From Manganibacter manganicus (lineage in GTDB: Bacteria > Pseudomonadota > Alphaproteobacteria > Rhizobiales > Rhizobiaceae): a stretch of DNA of 64,000 nt. Position 1 is the stretch's first letter; every line of letters begins with the position of its first letter. Below are positions 37,286 through 46,139 of the stretch, one piece after another. The DNA lies in contig NZ_MDET01000006.1 of NCBI RefSeq assembly GCF_002075885.1, positions 62,001 through 126,000 on the forward strand, read 5' to 3'. Under the pieces are notes generated by a model. It was not told the origin of the DNA, did not search any database, and worked only from the letters and a program-made list of their open reading frames with translations. The position numbers and the translations under genes are program-made.

Positions 37286-37333
37286 TTCGCAGAGCAAACT
37301 CATCACGCCGGTGGCGCGATGAAACTCTGCGAA
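37286..37333 (+). other. Long interrupted hairpin just after icd
   Basis: Starting 8 bases after the icd stop, TTCGCAGAG (37286-37294) pairs with CTCTGCGAA (37325-37333); inside it, TCATC-a-CGCC pairs with GGCG-c-GATGA around a GGT loop. There is no T tract after it, so it is more likely an mRNA 3'-end stabilising structure or processing site than a simple terminator. No sequence match to a known RNA is claimed. Confidence 0.6.
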
Positions 37334-37416
37334 CGAAGGGGACTTGCGGCGCAAGAAGAGCCCGGCGGAGGCGCTGAACATGCGCGCGGACGTATAGCCG
37401 AAAGCGGATTTCAGCC

Positions 37417-38043
37417 ATGAGCCGCCCTATCCTTTATGGCGCCGACTACAGCGTCTATGTACGAATCGCGCGCATGGCGCTTGAGGAGAAGGGCGTCGGC
37501 TACGACCTGGTGCCGGTAGACATCTTCGCCGAGGGCGGCTCGCCGGCCTGGTATCTGGAGCGTCATCCGTTCGACCGCATCCCGGCCTTCGAGCACGGGA
37601 CTTTCCAATTGTTCGAAACGGCTGCAATCACCCGCTACATCGATGAGGCGTTCAAAGGTCCGCCCTTGCAGCCGGCCGATGCGAAAACCTCTGGCGTAAT
37701 GAACCAGGTCATCGGCCTGATCGATTCCTACGCCTATCGCGCCATGGTGTGGGATGTCGCCGTCGAACGGCTGGAGCACAATCCGCCCGACGAGAAGCGG
37801 ATATCGGCGGGTCTTTGCACGGCCGAAACGGCATTGCAGACGCTGGCGGCGTTGAAGGCCGACAATGACTGGCTGATCGCAGATCGGATCAGCCTTGCCG
37901 ACCTGCATGCCGCCCCCGTCATCGCCTATTTCATCAAGGTCGAGGAAGGACAGAAACTGGTAGCAGCCTTCCCGAAACTCAGCGACTGGTGGGCACGGAT
38001 CAGCACGCGCCCGAGTTTCCTCGCCACCGAAAAAGCCGGTTGA
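37417..38043 (+). CDS. Glutathione S-transferase family protein
   Basis: A 208-residue GST: thioredoxin-like N-terminal half with PILYGADYSVYVRIARMALE and FELFETAAITRYIDEAF-type glutathione-binding segment (FQLFETAAITRYIDE), then an all-helical C-terminal half ending SLADLHAAPVIAYF. Tyr/Ser at the start (YSVYVR) may be the catalytic residue. Transfers glutathione to electrophiles in the cytosol; the substrate is unknown. Placed between icd and alaS, convergent with alaS. Confidence 0.88.
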   Translation: MSRPILYGADYSVYVRIARMALEEKGVGYDLVPVDIFAEGGSPAWYLERHPFDRIPAFEHGTFQLFETAAITRYIDEAFKGPPLQPADAKTSGVMNQVIGLIDSYAYRAMVWDVAVERLEHNPPDEKRISAGLCTAETALQTLAALKADNDWLIADRISLADLHAAPVIAYFIKVEEGQKLVAAFPKLSDWWARISTRPSFLATEKAG

Positions 38044-38048
38044 AGACC

Positions 38049-38074
38049 AAAAGCAGCCTTCCGTCAGGCTGCTT
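38049..38074. terminator. Shared terminator hairpin between GST and alaS
   Basis: AAGCAGCC-TTCCGTCA-GGCTGCTT is an 8-bp stem; the alaS stop lies within its loop. On the minus strand it is followed by TTGG after the stem TTTs (GGCTGCTTTTGG). It probably ends alaS transcription and possibly that of the convergent GST gene. Confidence 0.6.
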
Positions 38075-40727
38075 GCAGCGCGGTCTTGACCGCCGCAATG
38101 GCATCATTTGCCTTCGAGGCGTCCGGCCCGCCAGCCTGCGCCATATCCGGCCGGCCGCCGCCGCCCTGCCCGCCGAGTGCGGCGGACGCCTTGCGCACTA
38201 GATCGACCGCGGAGAAACGCGCGGTCAAATCATCGGTGACGCCAACCACCACGCTGGCCTTGCCTTCCGTCTCGCCGATCAGAACGACCACGCCGGACCC
38301 CAGGGTCTTCTTGCCCTCGTCGACGAGGGACTTGAGATCCTTTGGCGCCACGCCCGAGACGGCTCTGCCCATGAAGCCGATGCCGGAAACGGTTTCGCTC
38401 GCAACCTCCGCTCTGGCACCGCCACCGCCGCCCATGGCGAGCTTCTTGCGCGCGTCGGTCAGTTCGCGTTCCAGTTTCTTGCGCTCTTCCAGCAGCGCCT
38501 CGATGCGCGCCGGCACATCGGCGGGCGAAATCTTAAGCACTGTCGCCGCGGCCTTCAGACGGCGGTCCTGTTCGTCGAGATGGCTGCGCGCCGCCTCGCC
38601 GGTCAGCGCCTCAATGCGGCGAACACCGGCTGCAACCGGGCTGTCCGAAAGAATGCGCACCAGGCCGATATCTCCGGTGGCGCGGACATGAGTGCCCCCG
38701 CAAAGTTCGATCGAATAGGGCCGGTTGACCTTTTCGCCGTGAAGTGAGGTGCCCATCGAGACGACGCGTACCTCATCGCCGTATTTTTCACCGAACAGAG
38801 CCATGGCACCCTCGGCGCGTGCATCGTCCACCGACATCAGCCGGGTCGTCACCGCGCCGTTCTGACGGACAATCTCATTGGCCATCTTCTCCACCTGTTC
38901 GAGTTCGTCGGCCGAAACAGGCTTGTTATGCGAAATGTCGAAGCGCAGGCGGTCGGGCGCAACAAGCGAACCCTTCTGTGCGACATGGGTGCCCAGCACC
39001 TCCCTTAGAGCCTCATGGATCAGGTGCGTGGCCGAGTGATTGGCACGAAGCCTGGAACGCCGGGCATGATCAACCGCCAGTTCGACCGCGACGCCGACCT
39101 TGACGTCGCCTTTGACGACCTTGCCGAGATGTATAAAGAGGCCATCGGCCTTTTTTTGTGTGTCGGTGACGACGACTGAGAAGCCTTCGCCGGAAATAAT
39201 GCCGGTATCGCCCATCTGGCCACCGGATTCACCATAAAAAGGCGTCTGGTTGACGACGACCGCAACGGCGTCGCCGGGCGACGCGCTCGCCGTTTCCTTA
39301 CCATCTGCAACGAGCGACAGCACGATGCCTTCGGCCTTCTCGGTGTCGTAGCCGAGGAATTCGGTCGCGCCCAGTTTCTCGCGCAGCGCAAACCAGATCG
39401 TCTCCGTCGCCGCCTCCCCGGAACCGGCCCAATTCGCCCGCGCCTCGGCGCGCTGGCGCTGCATGGCGTCGTTAAAACCGTCGAGATTGACCGAGATATT
39501 GCGTTGGCGCAGCGCATCCTGCGTCAGATCGAGTGGAAAACCATAGGTGTCGTAGAGCTTGAAAGCGGTTTCTCCGTCCAGCATGTCACCGGCGGAAAGG
39601 TCGCCGGTTGCCTCCTCAAGCAGGGTCAGGCCGCGCGCCAATGTCTTGCGAAAGCGCGTTTCCTCCAGCTTCAGCGTTTCGGTGATCAGCGCCTCACCAC
39701 GCACCAGTTCCGGATAGGCCTGGCCCATCTCGCGCAGGAGCGCCGGCACCAGCTTCCACATCAGCGGCTCACCCGCCCCGAGCAACTGACCATGGCGCAT
39801 GGCACGGCGCATGATGCGGCGCAGCACATAGCCCCTACCCTCGTTGGAAGGCAGCACGCCATCGGCGATGAGGAAGGAGGCCGAGCGCAAATGATCGGCG
39901 ATGACACGGAACGAGGCGGTGTTGTCCTTGGTCGGAGCATGCCCGAGCGCCGACGCGGCAGCGTCAATCAGATGCCGGAACAGATCCGTTTCAAAAACGC
40001 TCTCGACCCCCTGCAGGATAGAGGCCATGCGCTCCAGGCCCATCCCGGTGTCGATGGACGGGCGCGGCAGGTCAACGCGCTCTTCCTTCGTCACCTGCTC
40101 GTATTGCATGAAGACAAGATTCCAGAATTCGAGGAAGCGGTCGCCGTCTTCCTCGGGACTGCCGGGCGGGCCACCCCAGATGTGCTCGCCACGATCGATG
40201 AATATTTCCGAACACGGCCCGCAAGGGCCGGTGTCGCCCATCGCCCAGAAATTATCCGAGGTCGGAATGCGGATGATGCGGTCGTCCGGGAAACCGGCGA
40301 TCTTCTTCCAGTAATCGGCCGCCTCGTCGTCGGTGTGATAGACCGTGACCAGCAATTTGTCCTTCGAAAGGCCGAACTCCCTGGTGATGAGGTTCCAGGC
40401 GAGTTCAATGGCGCGGTCCTTGAAATAATCGCCAAAGGAGAAATTGCCGAGCATCTCGAAATAGGTGAGATGGCGCGCGGTATAGCCGACATTATCGAGA
40501 TCGTTGTGCTTGCCACCAGCCCGGACGCATTTCTGCGATGTCGTTGCCGTCGAATAGGGACGCTTTTCCAGACCGGTGAAGACGTTCTTGAACTGCACCA
40601 TCCCGGCATTGGTGAACATCAGCGTCGGATCGTTGCGCGGCACCAGAGGGCTTGAGGCAACGACCTCATGTCCGTTCTTCCGGAAATAATCGAGGAAGGT
40701 TGACCGGATATCGTTGACGCCACTCAT
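38064..40727 (-). CDS. alaS: Alanyl-tRNA synthetase
   Basis: Charges tRNA-Ala; 887 residues, the usual length. Class II motif blocks are in the first 250 residues ([52 protein letters not shown]). The editing domain has the zinc motif [13 protein letters not shown] with [13 protein letters not shown], and the C-terminal region is coiled-coil followed by the Gly-rich C-Ala domain. The ATG at 40727 starts [15 protein letters not shown]; upstream in-frame sequence is leader. A terminator-like hairpin stands 20 bases before the start. Confidence 0.97.
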   Translation of the reverse strand: MSGVNDIRSTFLDYFRKNGHEVVASSPLVPRNDPTLMFTNAGMVQFKNVFTGLEKRPYSTATTSQKCVRAGGKHNDLDNVGYTARHLTYFEMLGNFSFGDYFKDRAIELAWNLITREFGLSKDKLLVTVYHTDDEAADYWKKIAGFPDDRIIRIPTSDNFWAMGDTGPCGPCSEIFIDRGEHIWGGPPGSPEEDGDRFLEFWNLVFMQYEQVTKEERVDLPRPSIDTGMGLERMASILQGVESVFETDLFRHLIDAAASALGHAPTKDNTASFRVIADHLRSASFLIADGVLPSNEGRGYVLRRIMRRAMRHGQLLGAGEPLMWKLVPALLREMGQAYPELVRGEALITETLKLEETRFRKTLARGLTLLEEATGDLSAGDMLDGETAFKLYDTYGFPLDLTQDALRQRNISVNLDGFNDAMQRQRAEARANWAGSGEAATETIWFALREKLGATEFLGYDTEKAEGIVLSLVADGKETASASPGDAVAVVVNQTPFYGESGGQMGDTGIISGEGFSVVVTDTQKKADGLFIHLGKVVKGDVKVGVAVELAVDHARRSRLRANHSATHLIHEALREVLGTHVAQKGSLVAPDRLRFDISHNKPVSADELEQVEKMANEIVRQNGAVTTRLMSVDDARAEGAMALFGEKYGDEVRVVSMGTSLHGEKVNRPYSIELCGGTHVRATGDIGLVRILSDSPVAAGVRRIEALTGEAARSHLDEQDRRLKAAATVLKISPADVPARIEALLEERKKLERELTDARKKLAMGGGGGARAEVASETVSGIGFMGRAVSGVAPKDLKSLVDEGKKTLGSGVVVLIGETEGKASVVVGVTDDLTARFSAVDLVRKASAALGGQGGGGRPDMAQAGGPDASKANDAIAAVKTALQAA

Positions 40728-40746
40728 CGAGATTGCCTTTTGCATG

Positions 40747-40769
40747 AAAAAACGCCGGTCAACCCGGCG
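40747..40769 (-). promoter_or_regulatory. Terminator-like hairpin in the alaS leader
   Basis: Read on the minus strand, CGCCGG-GTTGA-CCGGCG is followed directly by TTTTTT, an intrinsic-terminator layout ending 20 bases before the alaS start codon. Since alaS must be transcribed through it or from a promoter inside it, it may act as an attenuator, or be the terminator of recA with the alaS promoter overlapping. No T-box features were seen. Confidence 0.5.
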
Positions 40770-40820
40770 GAACAGAACATGGCCTTTTAGCCGCAGCCTC
40801 GCACCCTGTCCAGAAATGCA

Positions 40821-40844
40821 ATCGCCGGCCACAGGGCCGGCGAT
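40821..40844 (-). terminator. Hairpin after recA
   Basis: ATCGCCGGCC-ACAG-GGCCGGCGAT is a perfect 10-bp stem with a 4-base loop, 43 bases beyond the recA stop. The following minus-strand bases (TGCATTTCTG) are only moderately T-rich, so termination may be partial or rely on the second hairpin at 40747-40769. Confidence 0.5.
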
Positions 40845-40886
40845 GCAATACTCAAAACAACACAAAAGTCCGACGAGGCCGGGCGG

Positions 40887-41984
40887 TTACATCGCCCCGG
40901 CTTCGCTGTCCGAGCCGTCATCGTCATCCTTTGCGCCGCCGTCCTCAAGGAATTTCTCCGCGATAAGGCCGGCATTCTGCCTGAGCGCCAGTTCGATCTC
41001 GCGCGCGGTTTCGGGATTGTCGCGCAAAAACTGCTTGGCGTTCTCGCGGCCCTGGCCAAGCCGCTGCGAATTATAAGAGAACCAGGCTCCCGATTTCTCG
41101 ACCACGCCCGCCTTGACGCCGAGATCGACCAGTTCGCCGGTCTTGGAAACGCCTTCGCCATACATGATGTCGAACTCGACCACCTTGAAGGGCGGCGCCA
41201 GCTTGTTCTTGACCACCTTGACGCGGGTCTGGTTGCCGACAACCTCGTCACGATCCTTGACCGACCCGATACGGCGAATGTCGAGGCGCACCGACGCATA
41301 GAATTTCAGGGCGTTGCCGCCCGTCGTCGTCTCGGGCGAGCCGAACATGACGCCGATCTTCATTCGAATCTGATTGATGAAGATGACCATGGTGTTGGAG
41401 CGCGAGATCGAAGCGGTGAGCTTACGCAGCGCCTGGCTCATCAGACGGGCCTGCAAGCCGGGCAGCGAATCTCCCATCTCACCTTCGATTTCGGCACGCG
41501 GCGTGAGGGCCGCGACCGAATCGACCACCAGAACGTCGACGGCACCCGAACGCACCAGCGTGTCGCAAATCTCCAATGCCTGCTCGCCAGTGTCCGGCTG
41601 CGAGATCAGGAGGTTCTCCAGATCGACACCAAGCTTGCGGGCATAGACGGGATCGAGCGCATGCTCGGCATCGACGAAGGCGCAGATACCGCCCTTCTTC
41701 TGCGCCTCGGCCACGGTGTGGAGCGCCAGCGTGGTCTTGCCCGAGCTTTCCGGCCCATAAACTTCAATGATGCGTCCGCGCGGCAGACCACCAACACCGA
41801 GTGCAATGTCGAGGCCGAGCGAACCTGTCGGCACCGTCTCGATCTCGACAACCTGCTCATTGGCTCCCAGCCGCATGATCGAGCCCTTGCCGAAAGCACG
41901 CTCGATCTGTGACAACGCCGCGTCCAGAGCCTTCGATTTGTCCACTGATCTTTCCTCTACAAGCCGCAAAGCATTCTGAGCCAT
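40887..41984 (-). CDS. recA: Recombinase RecA
   Basis: The strand-exchange ATPase and LexA co-protease of the SOS response. 365 residues with Walker [14 protein letters not shown], loop L1/L2 regions ([36 protein letters not shown]) and an acidic C-terminal tail with many Asp. The start ATG at 41984 follows AAGGGGTGATGTATC. Upstream are a plausible promoter and two LexA-type boxes. It is followed by hairpins and alaS. Confidence 0.98.
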   Translation of the reverse strand: MAQNALRLVEERSVDKSKALDAALSQIERAFGKGSIMRLGANEQVVEIETVPTGSLGLDIALGVGGLPRGRIIEVYGPESSGKTTLALHTVAEAQKKGGICAFVDAEHALDPVYARKLGVDLENLLISQPDTGEQALEICDTLVRSGAVDVLVVDSVAALTPRAEIEGEMGDSLPGLQARLMSQALRKLTASISRSNTMVIFINQIRMKIGVMFGSPETTTGGNALKFYASVRLDIRRIGSVKDRDEVVGNQTRVKVVKNKLAPPFKVVEFDIMYGEGVSKTGELVDLGVKAGVVEKSGAWFSYNSQRLGQGRENAKQFLRDNPETAREIELALRQNAGLIAEKFLEDGGAKDDDDGSDSEAGAM

Positions 41985-42040
41985 GATACATCACCCCTTG
42001 ATCGTCAATGGACGCCTGATCGCGCCGTGAGCTTTTTTTG

Positions 42041-42069
42041 TTTGTACCTTTTTTGTTCCGATCTTGCAA
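42041..42069 (-). promoter_or_regulatory. Candidate recA promoter
   Basis: On the minus strand TTGCAA (42069-42064), a 17-base spacer and TACAAA (42046-42041) form a sigma70-like pair. The predicted start is about 50 bases before the recA ATG. The proximal LexA-type box overlaps the -10 element and the spacer, as expected for SOS repression. Confidence 0.5.
42044..42058. promoter_or_regulatory. Proximal LexA-type box of recA
   Basis: GTAC-CTTTTTT-GTTC fits the alphaproteobacterial LexA box GTTC-N7-GTTC with one base changed in the first half-site. It overlaps the -10 region of the candidate recA promoter, 60 bases before the start codon. Confidence 0.6.
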
Positions 42070-42108
42070 GATGCGCAGCGCATTGATAAGATTAGGCAAT
42101 TCATATTT

Positions 42109-42123
42109 GTTCTTTTTTTGTAC
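42109..42123. promoter_or_regulatory. Distal LexA-type box
   Basis: GTTC-TTTTTTT-GTAC is the mirror arrangement of the proximal box, again one base from GTTC-N7-GTTC. The box starts are 65 bases apart, roughly six helical turns, so the two could be bound on one DNA face. Confidence 0.5.
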
Positions 42124-42268
42124 CATGAATTCAGAGGCATGAAGTGGCTGCCATCGATATCATCGCCAGTACAGAAATGCGGCGAATCGGAGAACGCAAC
42201 GCCTGTCCGGCGCGAATGTGCTCTCCATTTGGCTTGCAGGTGCGAGGCATGAGATAAAGACGCGATAG

Positions 42269-43213
42269 ATGAGGACAAAACCGGACATTCTGGCCGTCGG
42301 CGGCGCCCATATCGACCGGCGTGGCCAGATTTCGGACGCCTATGCGCCTGCTGCGTCCAATCCCGGCACGATGCGCGAGGATGTCGGCGGCGGTGTCTTC
42401 AATGCGCTACGCACCGCTGTCCGGCGCGGCGCCTCCGCCTCGCTGCTGTCCATGCGTGGCGGCGATGCAGCCGGGGAGACGGTGGCCATGGCCATCACGC
42501 GCGCCGGCATCGCCGATCTGTCGGCGGTGTTCCTCGACCGTGCCACACCGAGCTATACGGCGCTGATCGATCGTGAAGGCGAATTGATCGTCGGCCTTGC
42601 CGACATGAGCCTTTACGATCTTGCCTTCCCCAAACAAATCCGGCGTTCGAAGATACGCGAGGCGATCGCGACTGCCGATGCGCTGTTCTGTGACGCGAAT
42701 TTGCCACAAGCCGCCCTGGAACGGCTGGCATTATCGGCGGAGGGCAAGCCCATCTTCGCCATTGCCATTTCACCGGCCAAGGCCGTTCGCCTTGTTCCTG
42801 TCTTCAGCCGGCTGACAACGATCTTTCTCAATCGCCGTGAAGCAGCCGCCCTGACGGGTCAGGAGCAGGAGGCATCCATGGCGGTTTTCATGGCCGATCT
42901 TCGGCAGGCGGGCCTCAATAGCGGCGTGATAACCGATGGGAGCAATCCAGTTTTCGGTTTCGACGCCGATGGCGGCTTTACGCTGGCGCCGCCACCCCTG
43001 CCCCAAATAGCCGATGTGACAGGCGCGGGCGATGCGCTGGCGGGGGCCACGGTGGCGGCGATGTTGCGCGGTCTGCCCTTGCGCGCGGCGCTGCGCGAAG
43101 GTGTGGCAGCAGCGGCCCTTGCCATAGGAAGCCCGCTTGCCGTGCCCGAGTTCACTGAAAGCGATTTCGAGACGGCACTGGCCCTTGTGCCGAGCGCACG
43201 GGAAATGGCATAG
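42269..43213 (+). CDS. psuK: PfkB-family sugar kinase, pseudouridine kinase
   Basis: A ribokinase-like kinase of 314 residues that should phosphorylate pseudouridine to its 5'-phosphate. It opens with PDILAVGGAHIDRRG (PfkB start), has GGGVFNALRTAVRRGA and the ATP/anion-hole motif DVTGAGDALAGATVAAML (catalytic Asp in GAGDA). Assignment as PsuK rather than another PfkB kinase relies on psuG, 54 bases downstream on the same strand. It is divergent from recA, so its promoter shares the region containing the LexA boxes. Confidence 0.88.
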   Translation: MRTKPDILAVGGAHIDRRGQISDAYAPAASNPGTMREDVGGGVFNALRTAVRRGASASLLSMRGGDAAGETVAMAITRAGIADLSAVFLDRATPSYTALIDREGELIVGLADMSLYDLAFPKQIRRSKIREAIATADALFCDANLPQAALERLALSAEGKPIFAIAISPAKAVRLVPVFSRLTTIFLNRREAAALTGQEQEASMAVFMADLRQAGLNSGVITDGSNPVFGFDADGGFTLAPPPLPQIADVTGAGDALAGATVAAMLRGLPLRAALREGVAAAALAIGSPLAVPEFTESDFETALALVPSAREMA

Positions 43214-43267
43214 GGCGGCAACCGCCCGGACAGGCTTATGCGGGCCACCGGGCCGCGGAGACAGGAC

Positions 43268-44185
43268 ATGACGCTGGATACGGCACGCCCCTTCATCGAC
43301 ATCCGCCCGGCCGTGGCGGAGGCGCTTGCGGCAAAGCGCGCGGTGGTGGCGCTGGAATCCACCATCATCACCCATGGCATGCCTTATCCCGACAACGAGG
43401 CCATGGCGGCCAATGTCGAGGCGATCGTCACGGCGCAAGGCGCTGTGCCGGCAACCATCGCCGTTATCGGCGGGCGCATCAAGATCGGGCTTTCCGACGA
43501 AGAGCGCGAAGCCTTGGCGAAAACCACCGACGCCATGAAGCTTTCGCGCGCCGATCTCGCCTTTGCGGTGTCGCAGGGGCGCACCGGCGGCACCACGGTG
43601 GCGGCGACAATGATCCTCGCCGCTCTTGCCGGCATCCGCGTCTTTGCCACCGGCGGTATTGGCGGCGTGCACAAGGGAGCAGAAAAGAGCTTCGACATTT
43701 CGGCCGATCTGGACGAACTGGCACGCACGCCCGTCATCGTGGTTTCGGCCGGCGCCAAGGCGATCCTCGACATCGAAAAGACGCTGGAAGTGCTTGAGAC
43801 AAGAGGCGTTCCGGTCGTTGTCCATGGCTCAGACACGATGCCGGCTTTCTGGTCGCGGCAGTCTTCTTTTCAGGCGCCGCTGAGACTGGAGACGCCGGAC
43901 CAGATGGCCGATCTTTTCAAAACGCGCCGCGCGCTCGGCCTCGAAGGCGGCATGCTGGTGGCCAACCCTGTGCCGCAGGATCAGGAAATAGCCGCGCATG
44001 AGATGGCCGAATATATCGCCGCTGCGCAGAAGGCGGCGAAGAGCCAGGGCATCAGCGGCAAGGCGGTGACGCCCTTCCTTCTCGGCAATATTTTGGAATT
44101 GACCGGCGGGCGGAGCCTGAAAACCAACATTGCGCTGGTGGAAAACAATGCGCGGCTGGCAGCGGCGATCGCCAAGGCATTGTGA
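43268..44185 (+). CDS. psuG: Pseudouridine-5'-phosphate glycosidase
   Basis: Splits the C-C bond of pseudouridine 5'-phosphate into uracil and ribose 5-phosphate. The 305-residue protein contains VALESTIITHGMPYPDN, GRTGGTTVAATMILA and FATGGIGGVHKGAEKSFDIS, all PsuG blocks, and a C-terminal TPFLLGNILELTGGRSLKTN. GGAGACAGGAC precedes the ATG at 43268; an upstream GTG-like start is not preferred. Forms a two-gene operon with psuK for catabolism of pseudouridine from RNA turnover. A palindromic element follows 14 bases after the stop. Confidence 0.95.
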   Translation: MTLDTARPFIDIRPAVAEALAAKRAVVALESTIITHGMPYPDNEAMAANVEAIVTAQGAVPATIAVIGGRIKIGLSDEEREALAKTTDAMKLSRADLAFAVSQGRTGGTTVAATMILAALAGIRVFATGGIGGVHKGAEKSFDISADLDELARTPVIVVSAGAKAILDIEKTLEVLETRGVPVVVHGSDTMPAFWSRQSSFQAPLRLETPDQMADLFKTRRALGLEGGMLVANPVPQDQEIAAHEMAEYIAAAQKAAKSQGISGKAVTPFLLGNILELTGGRSLKTNIALVENNARLAAAIAKAL

Positions 44186-44198
44186 TTTTTAGTTTTAG

Positions 44199-44308
44199 GT
44201 GCGTCCTTCGAGGCTCGCCTCTTGGGCTCGCACCTCAGGATGAGGGGGGGGGTAGCGCAAAAGGTCCTCATCCTGAGGTACTCGCGAAGCGAGCCTCGAA
44301 GGACGCAC
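44199..44308. repeat. Palindromic repeat element (copy 2, diverged)
   Basis: Starts GTGCGTCCTTCGAGGCTCGC and ends GCGAGCCTCGAAGGACGCAC, the same outer arms as the element at 23816-23921. The central parts differ (CTCTTGGGCTCGCACC against TACTCGC), so the arms are no longer perfectly paired. It lies between the convergent psuG and TfoX-domain genes, where it could serve as a terminator for both. Confidence 0.92.
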
Positions 44309-44320
44309 CAACAAAATCGA

Positions 44321-44644
44321 TTACTTTTCCACCCGAAGGCCTGCCGCATAGGCCTTGCACGCCCAAATAGTCATTTCGTCCGGATCGTCCAACGCGCTTT
44401 CGGGTGCTGTCCAGTAAGGCATGGCGACGTCCTTGCCGTGGCGCTTGTTGCGGTAGGTCCAGCGCCTGCCGCCCGCCGCCTCATATTCGGCGGCGATCTC
44501 GCCATCGCCCTTCAACATAAATTCCCCGCGCAGGAAAAGCGCGAAGATTACACCATTGTGGTAGATGCCTTTGCCGCTGAACATGCGACGGATCGAGACC
44601 GGTCCCAGCCCTTCAAACAATTCACGAATACGTTCGTCATCCAT
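44321..44644 (-). CDS. TfoX N-terminal domain protein, 107 aa
   Basis: A stand-alone TfoX/Sxy N-terminal domain: ELFEGLGPVSIRRMFSGKGIY at the start, VIFALFLRGEFMLKGDG in the middle, and the ending YWTAPESALDDPDEM. In gamma-proteobacteria the full-length TfoX regulates competence; single-domain forms in alphaproteobacteria have no established role. The gene is convergent with psuG, separated by a palindromic repeat. Confidence 0.87.
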   Translation of the reverse strand: MDDERIRELFEGLGPVSIRRMFSGKGIYHNGVIFALFLRGEFMLKGDGEIAAEYEAAGGRRWTYRNKRHGKDVAMPYWTAPESALDDPDEMTIWACKAYAAGLRVEK

Positions 44645-44759
44645 GCCGCGATCATCTCACGACACCATGCCGCTGTCATGTCGCTGATGCGGCAAGCGAA
44701 CCTCCCTGACACATTGATAGCGCATGGTATCATCTCTTTCTCGTCAAGGAGTCCTGCTC

Positions 44760-45257
44760 ATGCCCGTTCTGCTCAAAGGATCGTGCCGCTGCGGTGCCGT
44801 CCGCTTCGAAGTGCAAAGCCACACGCCCGTGCCCTACCAGCTTTGCTATTGCTCGATCTGCCGCAAGCAGCAGGGCGGCGGTGGATATGCGATCAATCTC
44901 GGCGCGGATTCCGCGACACTCAAGATAACCGGCGAAGACAATCTCGGCGTCTATCGCGCGGAAATTCAGGATGACGAGCGGCCGGTGTGCGAGCTTTCCA
45001 CGGGCGAGCGCAATTTCTGCACCCAATGCGGATCGGCGCTGTGGCTCTATGACCCGACATGGCCGGACCTCGTGCATCCGTTCGCATCGGCGGTGGATTC
45101 GGACCTTCCCGCACCGAAGGAACGCACGCATCTGCTATTGAAATACAAGGCCAACTGGGTCGAGCCGGAAATCAGGCCCGGCGACAAGGCATTCGATATC
45201 TACCCCGACGAATCGATCGCCCAATGGCACAAGAGAACGGGCATGTGGGTGGAGTGA
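44760..45257 (+). CDS. GFA-family (glutathione-dependent formaldehyde-activating-like) protein
   Basis: A 165-residue zinc protein of the GFA/CENP-V fold. Zinc ligands are seen in GSCRCGAVRFEV, CYCSICRKQQGG and FCTQCGSALWLYD. Such proteins bind metal and sometimes glutathione adducts, but most are uncharacterised, so a formaldehyde role is not implied. AAGGAGTCCTGCTC precedes the ATG at 44760. The stop TGA overlaps the first bases of an 18-bp repeat remnant. Confidence 0.88.
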   Translation: MPVLLKGSCRCGAVRFEVQSHTPVPYQLCYCSICRKQQGGGGYAINLGADSATLKITGEDNLGVYRAEIQDDERPVCELSTGERNFCTQCGSALWLYDPTWPDLVHPFASAVDSDLPAPKERTHLLLKYKANWVEPEIRPGDKAFDIYPDESIAQWHKRTGMWVE

Positions 45258-45273
45258 GCCTCGAAGGACGCAC
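45256..45273. repeat. 18-bp remnant of the palindromic repeat
   Basis: GAGCCTCGAAGGACGCAC is identical to the outer end of the elements at 23816-23921 and 44199-44308. Its first two bases (45256-45257) are the last two bases of the GFA stop codon, and its last base (45273) is the end of the sufA stop codon. It thus fills the whole gap between two convergent genes. Confidence 0.8.
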
Positions 45274-45659
45274 TATACCGCGCTCTGCGCCCTCGCCTCG
45301 GCAAGCGCCTTCAAATCGGCGGGTTTCAACTCGACCGATTCGCCGCAGCCGCAGGCCGACGACTGGTTCGGGTTCCTGAAGGTGAAGCCGGTGCGCAGCG
45401 TCGTCGCCTCGAAATCCATCTCGGTGCCGAGCAGGAACAGCGCCGCCTCCGGCGCGACATAGACATGCGCGCCATCGCGTTCGACGTGATCGTCCTTGAG
45501 GCTCGGCTCGGTCACGAGATCGACCGTATATTCCATGCCCGCGCAGCCGCCCTTCTTGATTCCCAGGCGGATACCATGAGCATTCTCGCGGGCGCCCACG
45601 ATTTCAAGCACACGCGCGGCAGCCTTTTCACTCATCGATATGACGGCAAAGCGACCCAT
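45273..45659 (-). CDS. sufA: A-type Fe-S carrier SufA
   Basis: A 128-residue A-type carrier that receives Fe-S clusters from SufBCD and passes them to targets. The cluster cysteines are in KKGGCAGMEYTVDL and the C-terminal SSACGCGESVELK. GGAGAAGGAAGT precedes the ATG at 45659, which fixes the start in a longer open frame. Last gene of the suf operon, 88 bases after sufT; convergent with the GFA gene. Confidence 0.92.
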   Translation of the reverse strand: MGRFAVISMSEKAAARVLEIVGARENAHGIRLGIKKGGCAGMEYTVDLVTEPSLKDDHVERDGAHVYVAPEAALFLLGTEMDFEATTLRTGFTFRNPNQSSACGCGESVELKPADLKALAEARAQSAV

Positions 45660-45747
45660 ACTTCCTTCTCCATGCCATGCAGGTTCAAGGCCTGCCGGAT
45701 GATTCATCCAATAAGATGGTGAAGATTCGCCACTTTCGCAAGTGAGG

Positions 45748-46134
45748 TCAGTACCACCCCACCGCGATCTGGGCTTCCTCCGACATGCGGTCCGGCGTCC
45801 ATGGCGGGTCGAACACCATCGAGACCTCGACGCCGGAAACGCCTTCCACGGCACCGACGGCATTTTCCACCCAACCGGGCATTTCGCCGGCCACGGGGCA
45901 ACCCGGCGCCGTCAGGGTCATGTCGATCTTGACGGAGCGGTCGTCCTCGATGTCGATCTTGTAAACGAGGCCGAGTTCATAGATGTCGGCCGGGATTTCC
46001 GGGTCATAGACGGTTTTCAGCGCCGAAACGATGTCATCGGTCAACCGCGCCAGTTCATCGGGATGGATGCTCGTGGCGGCGGCCGACGTATTGGCCGCTG
46101 TATCCTCAGTCATGTTGGTGGCAGCATCATCCAT
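45748..46134 (-). CDS. sufT: SufT-like DUF59/MIP18 protein
   Basis: A 128-residue protein of the MIP18/DUF59 family that helps Fe-S cluster maturation in vivo. TVYDPEIPADIYELGLVYKI and LTAPGCPVAGEMPGWV carry the conserved Asp and Cys positions. A GTG at 46143, overlapping the sufS stop, or the ATG at 46134 may be the start; the latter is listed. In Suf operons this gene commonly follows sufS. Confidence 0.9.
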   Translation of the reverse strand: MDDAATNMTEDTAANTSAAATSIHPDELARLTDDIVSALKTVYDPEIPADIYELGLVYKIDIEDDRSVKIDMTLTAPGCPVAGEMPGWVENAVGAVEGVSGVEVSMVFDPPWTPDRMSEEAQIAVGWY

Positions 46135-46139
46135 GATCT

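Noticed and set aside
41991-42278. A 95-codon minus-strand frame across the recA promoter.
   Set aside because: It runs through the LexA boxes and poly-T/A runs and has no start signal.
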